DNA from: Balanoglossus misakiensis
Lineage: Eukaryota > Hemichordata
Direction of reading: 5' to 3'
Assembly (NCBI GenBank): GCA_040954595.2
Contig: CM082594.2
Coordinates: 2,728,001-2,792,000, forward strand
DNA length: 64,000 nt
Shown here one piece after another: positions 13,001-24,915 of the stretch (position 1 is its first letter; each line of letters starts with the position of its first letter). The notes beneath the pieces were generated by a model. It did not search any database. It worked only from the letters and a program-made list of their open reading frames with translations, and was not told the origin of the DNA. A program made the translations under genes and the position numbers.

Positions 13001-16000
13001 AGAAGGCCGCCAACATGGGAAAATGTAAAATTCACTGAAAATGTTGCATTCCTCACTTTGAAACTTCATAACCAAAGCATGATCTCATCCACTAGAACTC
13101 ATGGAAGAAGATGTACTCCACTGAGACATTACATTTTCATTTTTCATTGCAATATTTCACAGTTTTTTTAAACCGTGGGAAATTTCAACTGAACTGATAT
13201 TTCTTTAATTTTGTGGCCATTTTGTCATAAATAAGTGTTGATCTTGATATAGTGTCGAGTAATATCATTTAATTGACAGACTAGAAGCCTTTCCAAGATT
13301 ATTTATTGGAGATATTTTAAGCTTAACATATTCTAATTCAGTTGCAGCTCATGGGGCTTTAAATTGTTGCTTGGCGCTTTTTTCCCCCCATGAATCAAAA
13401 TACAGTTAGTTGATGAAGTCAAATGTCAATGATATTAATTCAGGCATAGACTTTCTCTAACTCTAAATTACCTCTGTTTCCTGTCCACCTCCACTATTAA
13501 TAAGTACCTGCTCCATGATATCTTTGAGTAGATTTCGATCTAAATAGAAAAACAACAACAAGAACTCAGAAAAAAAACCTTCAGAAATACTGGATGTAGA
13601 TAAGATGCAATAGATTCAAAATATAACACTGGTTTCCTTTCAGAGAATGTTAATACATGTATATATCAATACGAACTGTGGAATTCAATAGCATTGACCA
13701 GGTTACTGCACACATGTAGAAATTGAAAAAATGGACAAATACTGAGGAAAGTGCTGATGGTAGGGTGATTAATAGAATCTCACACTCCCAAGGAGTCGCA
13801 GGCGAGTGTGGGACAAAAAATCCCCGACGAGTGTGAGAAATATGATCCCAGGTCCTTGGGAGTGCGAGATTCTATTTCTCTCATGACATAAAAATAGCCA
13901 AATTCGCATTAGAAACTTTGAATAATTGACTGTAAATGTCATATCATACGTTGTGTTTCTGTCCATGCATTACACTTAGCGCCATTGGGTAACATTTAGA
14001 GCGTGTTATTACAAAACGTTTTGTCATCCAATCAGCACTCACGTCATATAGAGCTTTCGATTCAGTGAGAGTGGGGAATCGATTTATCCCACACTCTCGA
14101 TCCCAGACTCCTAGCAGCCAGGAGTGTGAGAAAATGGAATCACACAATCAACTTTCCCATCAATTTGCGTCATTACCATGACTGCCGTATATTTGAGACT
14201 TCAAACAGTTTGATTGGCTAGTCGCTCTGTGCACTCCCATATTGGTGTACAGAAAGAGCCATTTTGCATTCACCCTAATCTCTACTGCATTTCTGACAAT
14301 CTCTCTAAACTACCCAATTCCTTCTGACCAGGACTGACCTGTCAATGCACTTACCTATGAGAGGATTTCTTCGTAAGTCTAACACCATTAATGTTGAGTT
14401 AGATTTTAACACTTCAAGAAAGGCCTTTGCACCTGTGTCTGAGATCCCACATTGCTGCATATCAAGAGCTAAAACAGAAACATTATTGAGATGATGGAAA
14501 TCAAAAAAGAGAAGAAATCAGATTTCAGAAATTCAGAATTCTTAAAAGGACAGTAGCGTTAACTTATGGCTTAATTTCCGGAATTTTTGGTCTGTGTATC
14601 AAATGCAATTACTTCTTCTACTACAAACAGCATACATAATATACAAAGTACTCCGCTTGTCTTCATAGCCTGTATGTGTGTAGCAACCATTGTTATTGTT
14701 GACAAATCAAATCTACTCTAGACGTCAATTCAAAATACGCACAACTATACACATAAGTGTCTATGTTGTGTTGACAAGCTAAATGATGGGCATTTCATCA
14801 TGTTTCAGGAAGTTGAACAGGAAACTGCAGTAGATACACAAAACAAAATCACCGACTACATAGCAAAAAGTTACAGCTAATGGAGCTTTAAAGGGACAAA
14901 GTCTCTCTCTATATATCCACATGTAGAATAACATAAACGGTGTCTTGTATCAAACATAATTAATGAAAAAAGGGCAGAGAGAGAGAGACTTTGTCCCTTT
15001 CATCATACAATGACCTGTCCTAGTTGTTTTCGCTTAACTGACCTTTAAGCCACAAGTCATCTTGAAGAGCATCAGCCATGGCTATAGCACCAGCATCATT
15101 GATAAGGGAGTTACTATTCATTGTTAATCGTCGGAGTCCTGACATTCTGTCTAGATCTGGTCTTCTGTATCTCAGACTATCTTGCCAAGCTTCACTGTGT
15201 CTCTTTGTGGCTTGGTGCTATCACACAAAGACAAAATACATTATACTGAAACTGTTCAAAGGTTCTTCACATTGGCTAAATTGTCTAAACCGAACCCTGT
15301 CTAATCTGGAAACCTGTTTATACTGAACACATTATCTTATCCCTTTGACATAGAATCACTTTTTGAAAGAACCTCTTTAAACTGGACATCTCTGCTAACC
15401 GAACCATTTTGTCAGTCCCTTAGGTGTTCAGTTTAGACAGGTTTTACTGTATTTAACTACTTTCCCTGAATAAATCCCTGTGGTCTATATTGATTTCTGG
15501 ACAGACTACAGTATCGTTCGAACACAAACATTACTAATCCTTAAAGGGACAAAGTCTCTCTCTCGCTGCCCTTTTTGTTTGATACATGACACCGTTAATG
15601 TTATTCTATGATGTGGATATAGGGTGAATCAACGTTTGACCACGCACAACTTCCATCCCGTTTATAGGATATGAGAGTAAAAATATCGCCAAAATAAATA
15701 AGCGGTAAACACCGATTTCACTCTCATATCCTCGAAACGGGATGGAAGTTGTGTGTGGTCGAACATTGATTCACTATATATCCACATGTAGAATAACATA
15801 AGCAGTGCCTAGTATCAAACATAATTAATAGAAAAAGAGCACTGAGAAAGAGACTTTGTCCCTTTAAAGAGCTACTATCTGTAACTTTGGCTATTCTAGT
15901 AGTGTTGCAATTACCTTGATAACTTTGGCTAGTGTTTCAGCTCCTTTCCAAGTCATGCTACATCCAGTTAGATTCAAGGAATGAACATTGGCTGAATTCC

Positions 16001-17862
16001 TGATACCTTGGCATATTATGTCTACTCCAATATCTCCTATCCTGCAATATTCCAGTGATACATGACTTAATGACATGTTTTTGGATAAACCCTGAAATAA
16101 AATACAGAGAAGAAATACATACATATATTTGTTAAATATTCAAATGAGATTAAAGAACTGCCAAATGTCGTATATATTAAGATGACAGCAGATTGACAAT
16201 TGGTGGTCAGCAGATGAAATTAAATATGGCAAATTCATACGGAAACATGATTTATTTCATTGTGCATAAAATGACCAAAACTTGACAGTTCAGCTGAGGA
16301 AAATACTTGTGATGTAATGGCCATGTGACCACTTGTCTTCAACTCACGGTGACACAGCCATTACATGTAATATGTTTCTTGTAACATCCCCAGATGGACG
16401 AACAAAAATATTACCTAATAATATATCACTATAACACACCTCAGGCTTACATGTATACTGTGGTGTGATTTGCTACAATTGGTTATGTGATCAGAACAAT
16501 TATTACCTGTCATGTGACTGACAGCGTTCATATTAGGACATGAGCATCAAGACATGAGAAAGAGTTGCCTGCCCCTTTTGCGAGCTACAACACGTGTTTA
16601 TCACCCTTCATTGACTGTAAGTTACCAGAATTGCATACTATCCTAGTAACTCACAGTCCCTTCGGGGCAGCAACTAGCAACTGGGTGCTATAGCCCACAT
16701 GGCCATGTAATTTGAGTAGAATATTAAATAAAAGTTTGACCTTTGCAAGAGCTGACAGGTCCTTTTCCCTGAGTGGCAATCCCTGCAATTCTAATACAGC
16801 TAAGGCTGGTGTCACTGTTAGACAGTCTTTCAGAGCTTGAGCCAGTCTGTGAGTGACATCTTTACTTCGAATAGCTGGTGCTTTCTTCTTTGCTGCATAT
16901 TTCTGTGCTTCAGATATTTCTTCTGCAATACATGCATTGAAAAATGTAGGTTTTACAAATGTATTTACAGTTTAGATCGCAAACCTTCACAACATGCAAA
17001 GTTTCAAAAAATAATCAAGAAGTAAATGTGTAAACTTTGTAAACTTGGAATATGAATGGGTATGATTGCAATTATTTCACATTACACACACACACATACA
17101 TGTATATGTAAATACACACAGGTATATGTAAGCACATATAACAAACAGTGGCTGATCCCATAAGCCCCTCCCACTGCTAGAACCAAACAGAACCTAAAAA
17201 GTGTGTATCGCCTTTGTACTAATGTGTAAAAGAACTATTAATTAAGAAGATGACAGGATGCTGTGCAAATAGTGTGTGCAGATATAATACTATAATATTT
17301 AAATAATTGTATTCTTCTATTACATGTATACAGTGTTCTCCCCAGAAATATCTGATAGAATAACGGCTAATTTACATAATAATGTTATTAATTGTTATGT
17401 TAATTAAGTTATATTGTTTTTTTACAAAATTAAAGAGTAGTGGCCACTATGCTTTAATTGCTCTGGGGAGAACACTGTGTATATCAACAATCACTACATG
17501 TACATGTAATATTGTAATACGTACATACGTGCAACAGAACAATAAAAGTGAAGCAGATTTTGGGGATGTAACACATAATTCTAGAAATGCAAGTGAAAAG
17601 GAGTAACTTTACCTTCCTCTGTCACATACTGGTAGTAACTCCTTATCCCAATAAATCGCAAGTGTCTGTTTATCTTGATTGAATTCAAAATGGGAGTCCA
17701 GTCATTCAGTCGTATCCTGTCTGCATTGATGTCCAGCACACCATCACTGACATGTGCTTTCACTGACTGAAGAGGACATGAATCTTGAAGCATGCACAGA
17801 TTATCATAGTGACTTGAAAAATCATATGCTCCTCTTTGCCTGGCCTGTACACTTTCAATCAT
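10037..17862 (-). CDS. CEP78: Centrosomal protein 78 (10 coding exons, 736 aa)
   Basis: CEP78 is a distal/mature-centriole protein needed for ciliogenesis and for control of centriolar CP110 through the EDD-DYRK2-DDB1(VPRBP) ligase. In transcript order the coding exons are 17613-17862, 16741-16922, 15915-16091, 15043-15217, 14355-14468, 13472-13539, 12532-12791, 11778-12102, 11067-11251 and 10037-10511. Every junction has GT-AG ends and compatible phase, and the sum is 737 codons including TAG. The product begins [19 protein letters not shown], like human MIDSV...FSHY. Leucine-rich repeats run over about residues 85-300 ([34 protein letters not shown]). The conserved [10 protein letters not shown] motif is near 395-405, a coiled coil near 470-545, and the motif [19 protein letters not shown] spans the last junction. 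The tail is acidic with a run of six Asp. A slightly longer GTG-led reading upstream is 5' UTR. The length fits vertebrate CEP78 (about 690-720 aa). Intact. Confidence 0.95.
11450..11625. repeat. Dispersed repeat family 3, copy 1
   Basis: Contains AATGTAATGTCTCA ... TTGCATTTTCCC ... GGCGGCCATATT ... TTTATTATTTATCTG. The same blocks occur in the same order at 31605-31830 and in reverse complement at 12955-13185. Three copies in one window suggest a short interspersed element. The ends are not clearly defined. It lies in a CEP78 intron. Confidence 0.6.
12955..13185. repeat. Dispersed repeat family 3, inverted copy 2
   Basis: Reverse-complement relative of 31605-31830, sharing GGCCGCC...GGGAAAATG, TTCATAACC/AAGC, TCATCCACTAGAAC and GAGACATTACATT. 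It lies in the CEP78 intron between the exons at 12532-12791 and 13472-13539. Confidence 0.6.
13778..14131. mobile_element. MITE family 1, copy 2
   Basis: Starts TCTCACACTCC and ends GGAGTGTGAGA (11-bp perfect inverted ends). The left half is a second palindrome with GAGTGTGGGACAAAAAATCC. The interior matches 677-1051, including CATCCAATCAGCACTCA and ATCGATTTATCCCA. It sits in a CEP78 intron. No target duplication could be assigned. Confidence 0.75.
14892..14998. mobile_element. MITE family 2, internally deleted copy c
   Basis: A 107-bp derivative that keeps both AGGGACAAAGTCTC termini but has lost the left arm and loop. It is flanked by TTAA on the left and TTCA on the right, so the TTAA duplication has one mismatch. 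Located in a CEP78 intron. Confidence 0.8.
15545..15863. mobile_element. MITE family 2, full-length copy d with perfect TTAA duplication
   Basis: A 319-bp palindromic element with TTAA at both 15541-15544 and 15864-15867. Terminal repeats are AGGGACAAAGTCTCTCTC and the inverted CTTTGTCCCT. This copy defines the family ends. It lies in the CEP78 intron only about 50 bp from the exon ending at 15915. Confidence 0.9.
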
Positions 17863-18720
17863 TTCGATGACCACCTATGATGAAAGAAAGAAATAAAACT
17901 CCTAGATTTTGACAGGCTCAAATCATCCAAATCAAACCACTTACTTTGCCAATCTCAGTGGAAAGTCAAAGTGAAATACCAAATATGTTTTGGCCAATCA
18001 ACACCAGCGGTCATCATGTCACCATTAAACAAGCAGCCAACAATGTATCAGCTGTTTTAAAAGACAAGCTCCATTCAAATATTATACATATTTATGTATA
18101 TCAAAGAAAATGTTTGTGATGAATTTGCACATTAAATATCACAGTCAATAGTTGACTGGTGAATTGACTGAGACCTTTCAACCCTCAAGTGCAATACCAA
18201 TTCATACATTATACGTTAACATATATAGTACCAAGTCGGAGTATCACCGTGTCAATGACGAGGGCGCGGAAACACTCAAACAAGTCTGGTCATGCCACAA
18301 TAAAAATTGGCTGCGAGTCAAATAAATCCACTATTGGGAGAATGTATGCCGCAATGAGTTTGAAAAATGCCACCACAAACTTCATATTAATTCTGTTGAT
18401 CTTCTCCTTCGTGAAAATATTTCCGGGGATGAGAAATTATGCGTAACGTACGATGGGAAACTGATCTGTCAGTGACCTGAACTGAACAACAACTCAAAGT
18501 TTGTTTACGTTTGCAAGAGCATTTGTAGTTGTACGACCGACCCAATCTGTTGTACCAAAGTCCCGCATACCCTATTGTTCACTCGACTCTATAAATCTTT
18601 GAACATTTTCCCAACAGACTCTGCTGGTACAGTTATTTATAAATAAATATGAAATTACCTGTAAATTCTCTGGACGTCGCTATCGTGCTTCTATCTTGTC
18701 ATTCACTTGTTTTAAAATGG
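17863..18720 (-). other. CEP78: CEP78 5' UTR exon and intron 1
   Basis: The exon carrying the CEP78 ATG extends 12 bases further, to 17874. There a strong acceptor lies on the minus strand (TTTCTTTCTTTCATCATAG). A matching donor ACAG/GTAATT is at 18658-18659, giving a short non-coding first exon running up from 18659. The transcription start is inferred, not seen. The intron between holds no recognised element. Confidence 0.6.
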
Positions 18721-18898
18721 CGCCGTTGATCGCAACGCACTGCGGATAGTCAGGTGACAGAGGTCAAAGGTCAACGAAATAAGTGTATGTGTCATTCCAG
18801 GTCATCCAGGTGACCGGCCAGCTGGTTATCCTATGAATCGCCCTCTTTCGACTTGTGCTGCTGCTTGTCGGCTATATTTCAGAGTAAACCCGATCAAA
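18480..18898. promoter_or_regulatory. Putative bidirectional promoter of CEP78 and NATD1
   Basis: The CEP78 non-coding exon (ending 18659 on the minus strand) and the NATD1 start codon (18899, plus) are about 240 bp apart and point away from each other. The interval contains AAAATGGCGCC (about 18714), close to the YY1 consensus common at TATA-less promoters. No TATA box is apparent. The assignment is inferred from gene arrangement. Confidence 0.55.
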
Positions 18899-20169
18899 AT
18901 GGCTTCGAGTCGAACAGGTGATCGACGAGAGATCGCCGGCAATATACAATACATCGTTGGACACGATACTGCGAACAAGGAATTTTACATCAAACTCGAT
19001 CAAGGTAGGCGTGCACATGGCTATCACGGGCTAGCTCTCAAATCAACAACTCGAAGCCGACTGATTGCAACTGTAAGTGAAATCAGTTGTAGTGGGGCTT
19101 GTTGTTGGTGTAAGTGCCTGTGATTTGTCCCGCACAGGTACCCGCCCGTAGAAATAGAATTTCATATTATATAATTATTATAAATACTTTGTATAAACCC
19201 ACCGTCATACCCTTATCTGTCCTTATGCAACTTACCGTAATACATTTAGCCTTATTTCAGTTCATCAGTATAAGAGATGAGCAAATCTTAATATTTTTTT
19301 GAAACTTTATGCGGAAGTTATAATCAGGTTAACTATTTATATTTTCTTTTTTTCATCAGATTCCAAAGATAAGGCCATTTTACAGTATGATTTAATCAGA
19401 AAAGGTATTGTTGATATCCAGCATACAGGAGTACCAGAGACATACAGGGGTAAAGGTATTGCCAAGATTTTAGTCAAGGTAAATGTAATATTCATCTGAA
19501 GTGTGTAGTACCAGGATTACATAGGGTAAAATCAAAACGTTTCAGAGACACTAGTTGCCTATGGTAAACACAGAGCATTAATCCTTTGAGTTGCCTTGCA
19601 TCCACACACACAAAGTTTATATATAGGCGCTGAGGCTCGGCCCCATAGACAATATGTTGCAGAGAGGTGCTTTGGTCTGGCCATCAAATCCGTCTCAAAT
19701 CTGAGACGTTTCAGGACCACTTTAATCGTTCACAATAATTAATGGCAGCAGTGTCCTTGATGCTATTACTAGTATTAAGTTATGTAGTCACCTATGCAAA
19801 TTTAGCTACCGTTACCATGGCAAAATGAGATCTAGTCAATCACAGATTTTCAGTGGGTGGTACATGCAAAAGAAGAGGGTCACCAGCTCACCTTCATTAC
19901 TACACTCAGATATGCTTTTTTGCCATTTATGGACATATGTAAATTGGAGGTGACTGTGTAACTTTAATAATACAGTCCCTGTGATGTGCCATATTCTGAC
20001 ATGTTGACAAATAAATGTTGGTGTTCTGATAAACACTTTGATTTCTCTGCAGGCCGCACTGGATCATTTTGTTGCTGAAGACATGAGGATACGACTGAGT
20101 TGTTGGTATGCTAAGAAATACGTGGATGACAATCCAGTGGCTCAGTATACAGATCGTGTTGTGCCATGA
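18899..20169 (+). CDS. NATD1: NATD1, N-acetyltransferase domain-containing protein 1 (GTLF3B), 3 exons, 113 aa
   Basis: A small protein with the YjdJ-like GNAT acetyltransferase fold; its substrate is not established. Coding exons are 18899-19004, 19360-19478 and 20053-20169, with phases 1 and 0 and GT-AG junctions. The signature is plain: DSKDKAILQYDLIRKGIVDI, then VPETYRGKGIAKILVK (the acetyl-CoA pyrophosphate-binding loop R/Q-x-x-G-x-G/A), then LSCWYAKKYV and a short VVP C-terminus. Starting at the ATG at 18899 (context AAAATGG) gives 113 aa, the vertebrate length. An in-frame upstream ATG at 18833 would add 22 residues that are Arg-rich and lack acidic residues, which could act as a mitochondrial presequence. 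It faces CEP78 head-to-head and CPEB1 tail-to-tail. Confidence 0.93.
19787..19835. repeat. Small dispersed repeat shared with 23848-23902
   Basis: GTCACCTATGCAAATTTAGC and TTACCATGGCAAAATGAGAT recur with a few changes at 23848-23902 (GTCACCTATGGAAAATTAGC...TTACCATGGTGAATTGAGAT). One copy is in a NATD1 intron, the other in a CPEB1 intron. Confidence 0.5.
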
Positions 20170-20358
20170 CAGACTATGGCTTTAAGTACACAACATGCTT
20201 GTTGAGAATGGAAATTGTGTCAATCAAGAGATTTTACTGCTCTTCACAGCAAACCTATGCAGGGGCTTACTCATTTATATTTGAAATTTGTATTATGTTA
20301 ATACTTGTAATCAAGTTTGTTCTGGTTTTCAATTCTGTATTGTAGATTGTATAGTGGG

Positions 20359-20364
20359 AATAAA
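20359..20364 (+). terminator. NATD1 poly(A) signal AATAAA
   Basis: Canonical AATAAA about 190 bp after the NATD1 stop codon. It is the first such hexamer on the plus strand in the presumed 3' UTR. Confidence 0.7.
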
Positions 20365-20549
20365 TTATGCAACCACCATTGTCAAATACTTCTGTCACAG
20401 AATTTTTTATCTAATAAATAAAGATCCTGATAGACAAATCTGATAAGTGGTTGCTTTCTGGCACAGCAATAAATGTTTGGTCCAGTAGAGAATGGACAGC
20501 AAAAAATCCAGACATAAATCACATAGCTTATGCTGCAACATGAACAAAC

Positions 20550-22492
20550 TTTATTGAGAAAATACAACAATAAGTTAAATGCATAGGTAAAGTGTACATA
20601 CGAGAAAAAAATCCAGAAAAAATATAAATTAAGTACTCCGCAAAAAGCGAGAAGTTCCCTGATTAGCAAATACTGAAAAGTTTGCATTAACAACTGTATG
20701 GACATCAAAGTCAACAAACAAGTCAGTCAAAAAACAGCATAGGCAATTTACCCTCAAACTTATGTTTAACAGTATCTAGTCTTGAATTCAAGCCAAAGAT
20801 TACAATATACCGTCCAGTACTTAATGTTTGATCACAAAAGACAATTCATGAACCTCGTATCTTTGCCCAAGAATAGCACCAGTCTGATGAGATCAGCTTC
20901 CGTCTTGACAGATTTCTAAAACTGCTTTCCAGCCCAAACGAACTCCTTTATAAATGAACAATACAGTCAAAAAAAGGTTGATATATTACTCAAGTTATAC
21001 ACACCTAGTGAGACAAAGTTAAAAAACAACACAGAATGTTACATTTAACACACACACACAAGAGCTAAAGTATCTGGCACAAAAACATGTTTCAGCCAAA
21101 TTGATCAAGTCCAAAGTCAGGGTCGGTCGGTCTTTATCCAGTATCAGTTACGTCTGAAAGCTCAAACTCAGATTTGTAAATTTTTATGCCTTAAAAGCTC
21201 GACTTGTACATGATAATCATATGTTCAAACTTGCACGTCCCGTAAACTCAATTTGTCGTACACATAATATAAACCCTGCTCTGCAAAGTAAATGTTTCAG
21301 ATCAATATTAAACTTGCATCCGACGTGAAATATGAAAATATTTCAAAATAGCAAAAGACAAGTTCAGCTCCAATACTCAATGGTTTGACAAATTATTTTA
21401 AAAAATGTAGTATTTTTTTGAGAAAAGTGGGTAAAAGTTCATAGGCATCTAGTTGTGTGGTGTTTATCTTATGTTAAAAACTCTGCAGTCATGTGTTGAA
21501 TTTCTAAAAGTGGGAAATGGTGACTGTCAGTTGCAAGAGGCTGAAGTTCAATCAATGAACATTATCTCTTTAAATAATGCATTAAAATGAAAATAAATGA
21601 ACAGGTTAATAGTTGATAAAAATGCAGTTAATTCTCATGTCTACACCATTTCAACTGCACTTACAATTTGTAACTTGTCACATCCGTTTTTTTTTTTTGC
21701 ATTGAAAATGAACATTTCCACTAAGAACTTTTTTGTCTTCTACGAATTACATTTCTCAACAGCTTAGACTGTTGGTGATGACAGTTACAATAACAATCCA
21801 TATTAGGTTTAAGTCAAACCTTTCAAAATCAAAATCCAAAGCTGTTAAATCCATAAAATTCCATTATGATAAAATCCGGTCATGGTTGTACTTGCCTTTG
21901 GTGGTTAAAGAAAAGAAACCTTAATTTATATAATCCAATATAATTTTGGTCACAAACATGACCAGTGAACTTTACTGATAAAAATAACGCTGAATTGTAA
22001 CGATTTGAAAGTAATGACTAGTTTATTGCACTGAGGCAAAGTGCACGATGTCATGATTTGCTCATCTTAACTACGTAATGAGCTGAATGTAGTAAGTGAT
22101 ATTTTTTGCAGCAAGATAACCAACAGTCCTCTGAAGGACCTACTGGGTTTACTTTAATCTGCTTCTTGTACACATAGCACCGTGTGAAATCTGTTTGCCT
22201 TCAAAATTGATTTGGAAGGACTTTAAAAACTGAACATTTTCTGACTTCAAAACATTGCAATATTTTCTTAACTCTCTGCCTTTTCAATACCTCCTTTTCA
22301 TTGACGTTATGAGTGGTTCTCCCCAACATGGCGACTCAAACGCTGAATGCACTGGAGTGAATTGCAGCTGGCATTTGAACTGGCCAAAAGCTGCTCTTGT
22401 GAAGAGCTGGCATTATCCTTCAGATAGCTGATCACCTCGATCGCACTATCCTGCAACAAAAGTTAATGTCACTCTTGGGAACTTCTTCTTCT
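20550..22492 (-). other. CPEB1: Probable CPEB1 3' UTR with poly(A) signal
   Basis: Follows the CPEB1 stop on the minus strand, with no splice site needed. A minus-strand AATAAA lies at 20550-20555 and would give a 3' UTR of about 1.9 kb ending roughly 190 bp from the NATD1 poly(A) signal. Minus-strand TTTTTAT words, which resemble cytoplasmic polyadenylation elements, occur at 21616-21622 and 21978-21984. They are far from the proposed cleavage site, so autoregulation is only a possibility. Confidence 0.5.
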
Positions 22493-24851
22493 TCACATCC
22501 CACAAGTTGTCTGAACAGCGGCAGTGGCAGTGCCAATAGCAGACGTGGTAGGCACACCACCCACTTCACGGGATTTGCTATTGCGCATCAAAGGCTTGTG
22601 ATTGCGCAGTGTATCCAGTGAATGGTGCCACAGCCAGCAGGAACGACAGTAGTACTTGAAGCACTGGACTTCACGGCAGAAGAATGGTCCCGGTTGAGTC
22701 TGGCATGAGCTGCAGAGAGAGTCCTCCAAGTAGGGGTCAATTTGCACCTGAAAACACAAACAAAACTTGTATGAAAGCTCAAATAAAGTTATGAATGTTC
22801 AATCTCAATGCCCTTGCTATCCTATTGTGATAAAAAAATTGGCGATTTTTGACCATGCATCTTCCAATATTGGTATATTGATTGTACCCAATTCAAGTGC
22901 TCTAAATACGTAACTATATATTTTTGTGTGCATTTTACATGTACATTTGGAAAATGGGCTGGGCAGATCTGTTACAGTAGAAGTTCTCATTAATTTCTGG
23001 GGAAATCATACTAATGGAGAAACACAATGCAAGCACCCAGGCTTTTGAGTCACAAAACATTTTTCACAGTGATTGAAATTTCATAATAATTCTGATCTGT
23101 GGTCCTTAATTACACTCTCCAAAAATCAAGATAGTAAATCATAAATACTCTAGTTTGATGCCCTATCTAGTGAAGGTCGAAAAATCTAAAATGACATTGA
23201 ACTTTTCCCATAAAGACACGATTACAAAAATATTTTAAAAATGGTGTCAAGTGAAGGACATTGTGCTCCCAACTTGATCAGAATTGTCACATAAAAATTT
23301 TAATCATACTTTTGGCATATTTTATTATGACATCCCTTGGGCCCTACAAACCAAACTGCAAAACAGGCAAGCGACAATATATCATAACTACAAAATTCTT
23401 ACTCCAAAAACAACATTCTGCATTTTAGTTTTCCAAATACTATTGGAGCAAACTCTCCACTAGAAAAGCAAACAAACAAACAGGCTGTGGGACTGACAGG
23501 TATTTCAAGAAATGATATTAATACTCATTCGCGCCTTAGACAAAAATGATTCACAAAAAAATCTGAGAATGATTTCCTCTCCTTGGTCTAATTGTTACAC
23601 ATTCTTACCTTCTTTGTGAATTTGGGGGTTTTAATCTCAACAAAGGCAGCAGTGACTGCTTTCATGAAGCTTTTGTGGTTGTTGAAAGTAACTCGACCAG
23701 ATCCTGCAAAACAATTTAACACTTGTAATTTTTGCTATTACAAATATCCTTACCATATTTGTGCCATGAAATCTTTCCATAAGAACAGCAATGTAATTGA
23801 TCTTGTCTGACAGCTTTAGCAATGTTGACCAATGTGTTTTTAAAAGTATACGGTCACCTATGGAAAATTAGCTATAGTTACCATGGTGAATTGAGATGCT
23901 TAATTTTACCAAGATTGAACCTGGTATAACATTTAATATGAAGTAGATTATTTCGGGGTTAATTGGTAATTGGCTGTCTGGACTCCAGCCTTGGTAATGT
24001 TGCACAGTGTACTCACCAATGGGGTACTTGTGTTTATCAGTGTCAATGCCAGCATACACAACACCACCAAACAAGTCATTCATGATATGGGCCAAACCAT
24101 CGGCAGTCAGCATACCATGTAAAGCACCAACAAAGACCGTCTTGCTAGGTTCTAAGCGCTGTGATGGACAACGAACTGAATTGCTGTCAGATAATATCCA
24201 TGGAATAACTTGAACCTGATCAGAGATGATGCAACAATATTTATTAGTAATATTTCAACCAAGTTAAAATCATTAAGCAAATTTCAAGAATGTACACAAA
24301 ACATTTGCACTACAAAAATTAATATGACGGCTGAAGTTCCTTGAATGGCATCTGGTAGCTGAAAACAATCATTCCAGAGTACTATCAACAATTTAAAGAT
24401 TCGATCACTTACCTCTTTGGATCGCATTCTCCTGCTTGACAATTTGAAGTAGTAATCACCGCCATTGCTGAAGTCATGTGTACAAGACTGTAGCAAAGCT
24501 TTCACACATTTTTCACTCTCAAACAATATGTAAACATATCCTGTTAACAGAAAGATTGTCAAAATTCACCGCAGACCTTCATGTGATTGTGATACACATC
24601 ACAGAACACCTTAGTTTAGGCAGCTGAGATATTATATTATATTTTATATATATGTACTATATATTTGCTGTACAGTCATGTAATGTGGCTCTGGAGATGC
24701 AAAAATTGTAACAAAATTGATGCTTGGCAGCCATATTGGATCATATATCACAGGACAAATTACATGCACATGTACATTATGATGTCACTGTTCCAATACA
24801 GACTTTGAATGAAATTGGTCTAGGCATTTTCAGAGTATTCTGGCTCTAGAC

Positions 24852-24915
<64 letters not shown>

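Noticed and set aside
16430-16700. Third member of the foldback family (ATAACACACCTCAG near 16432)
   Set aside because: Only the outer motif matches. The inner hairpin is not recognisable, so the similarity may be chance or extreme decay.
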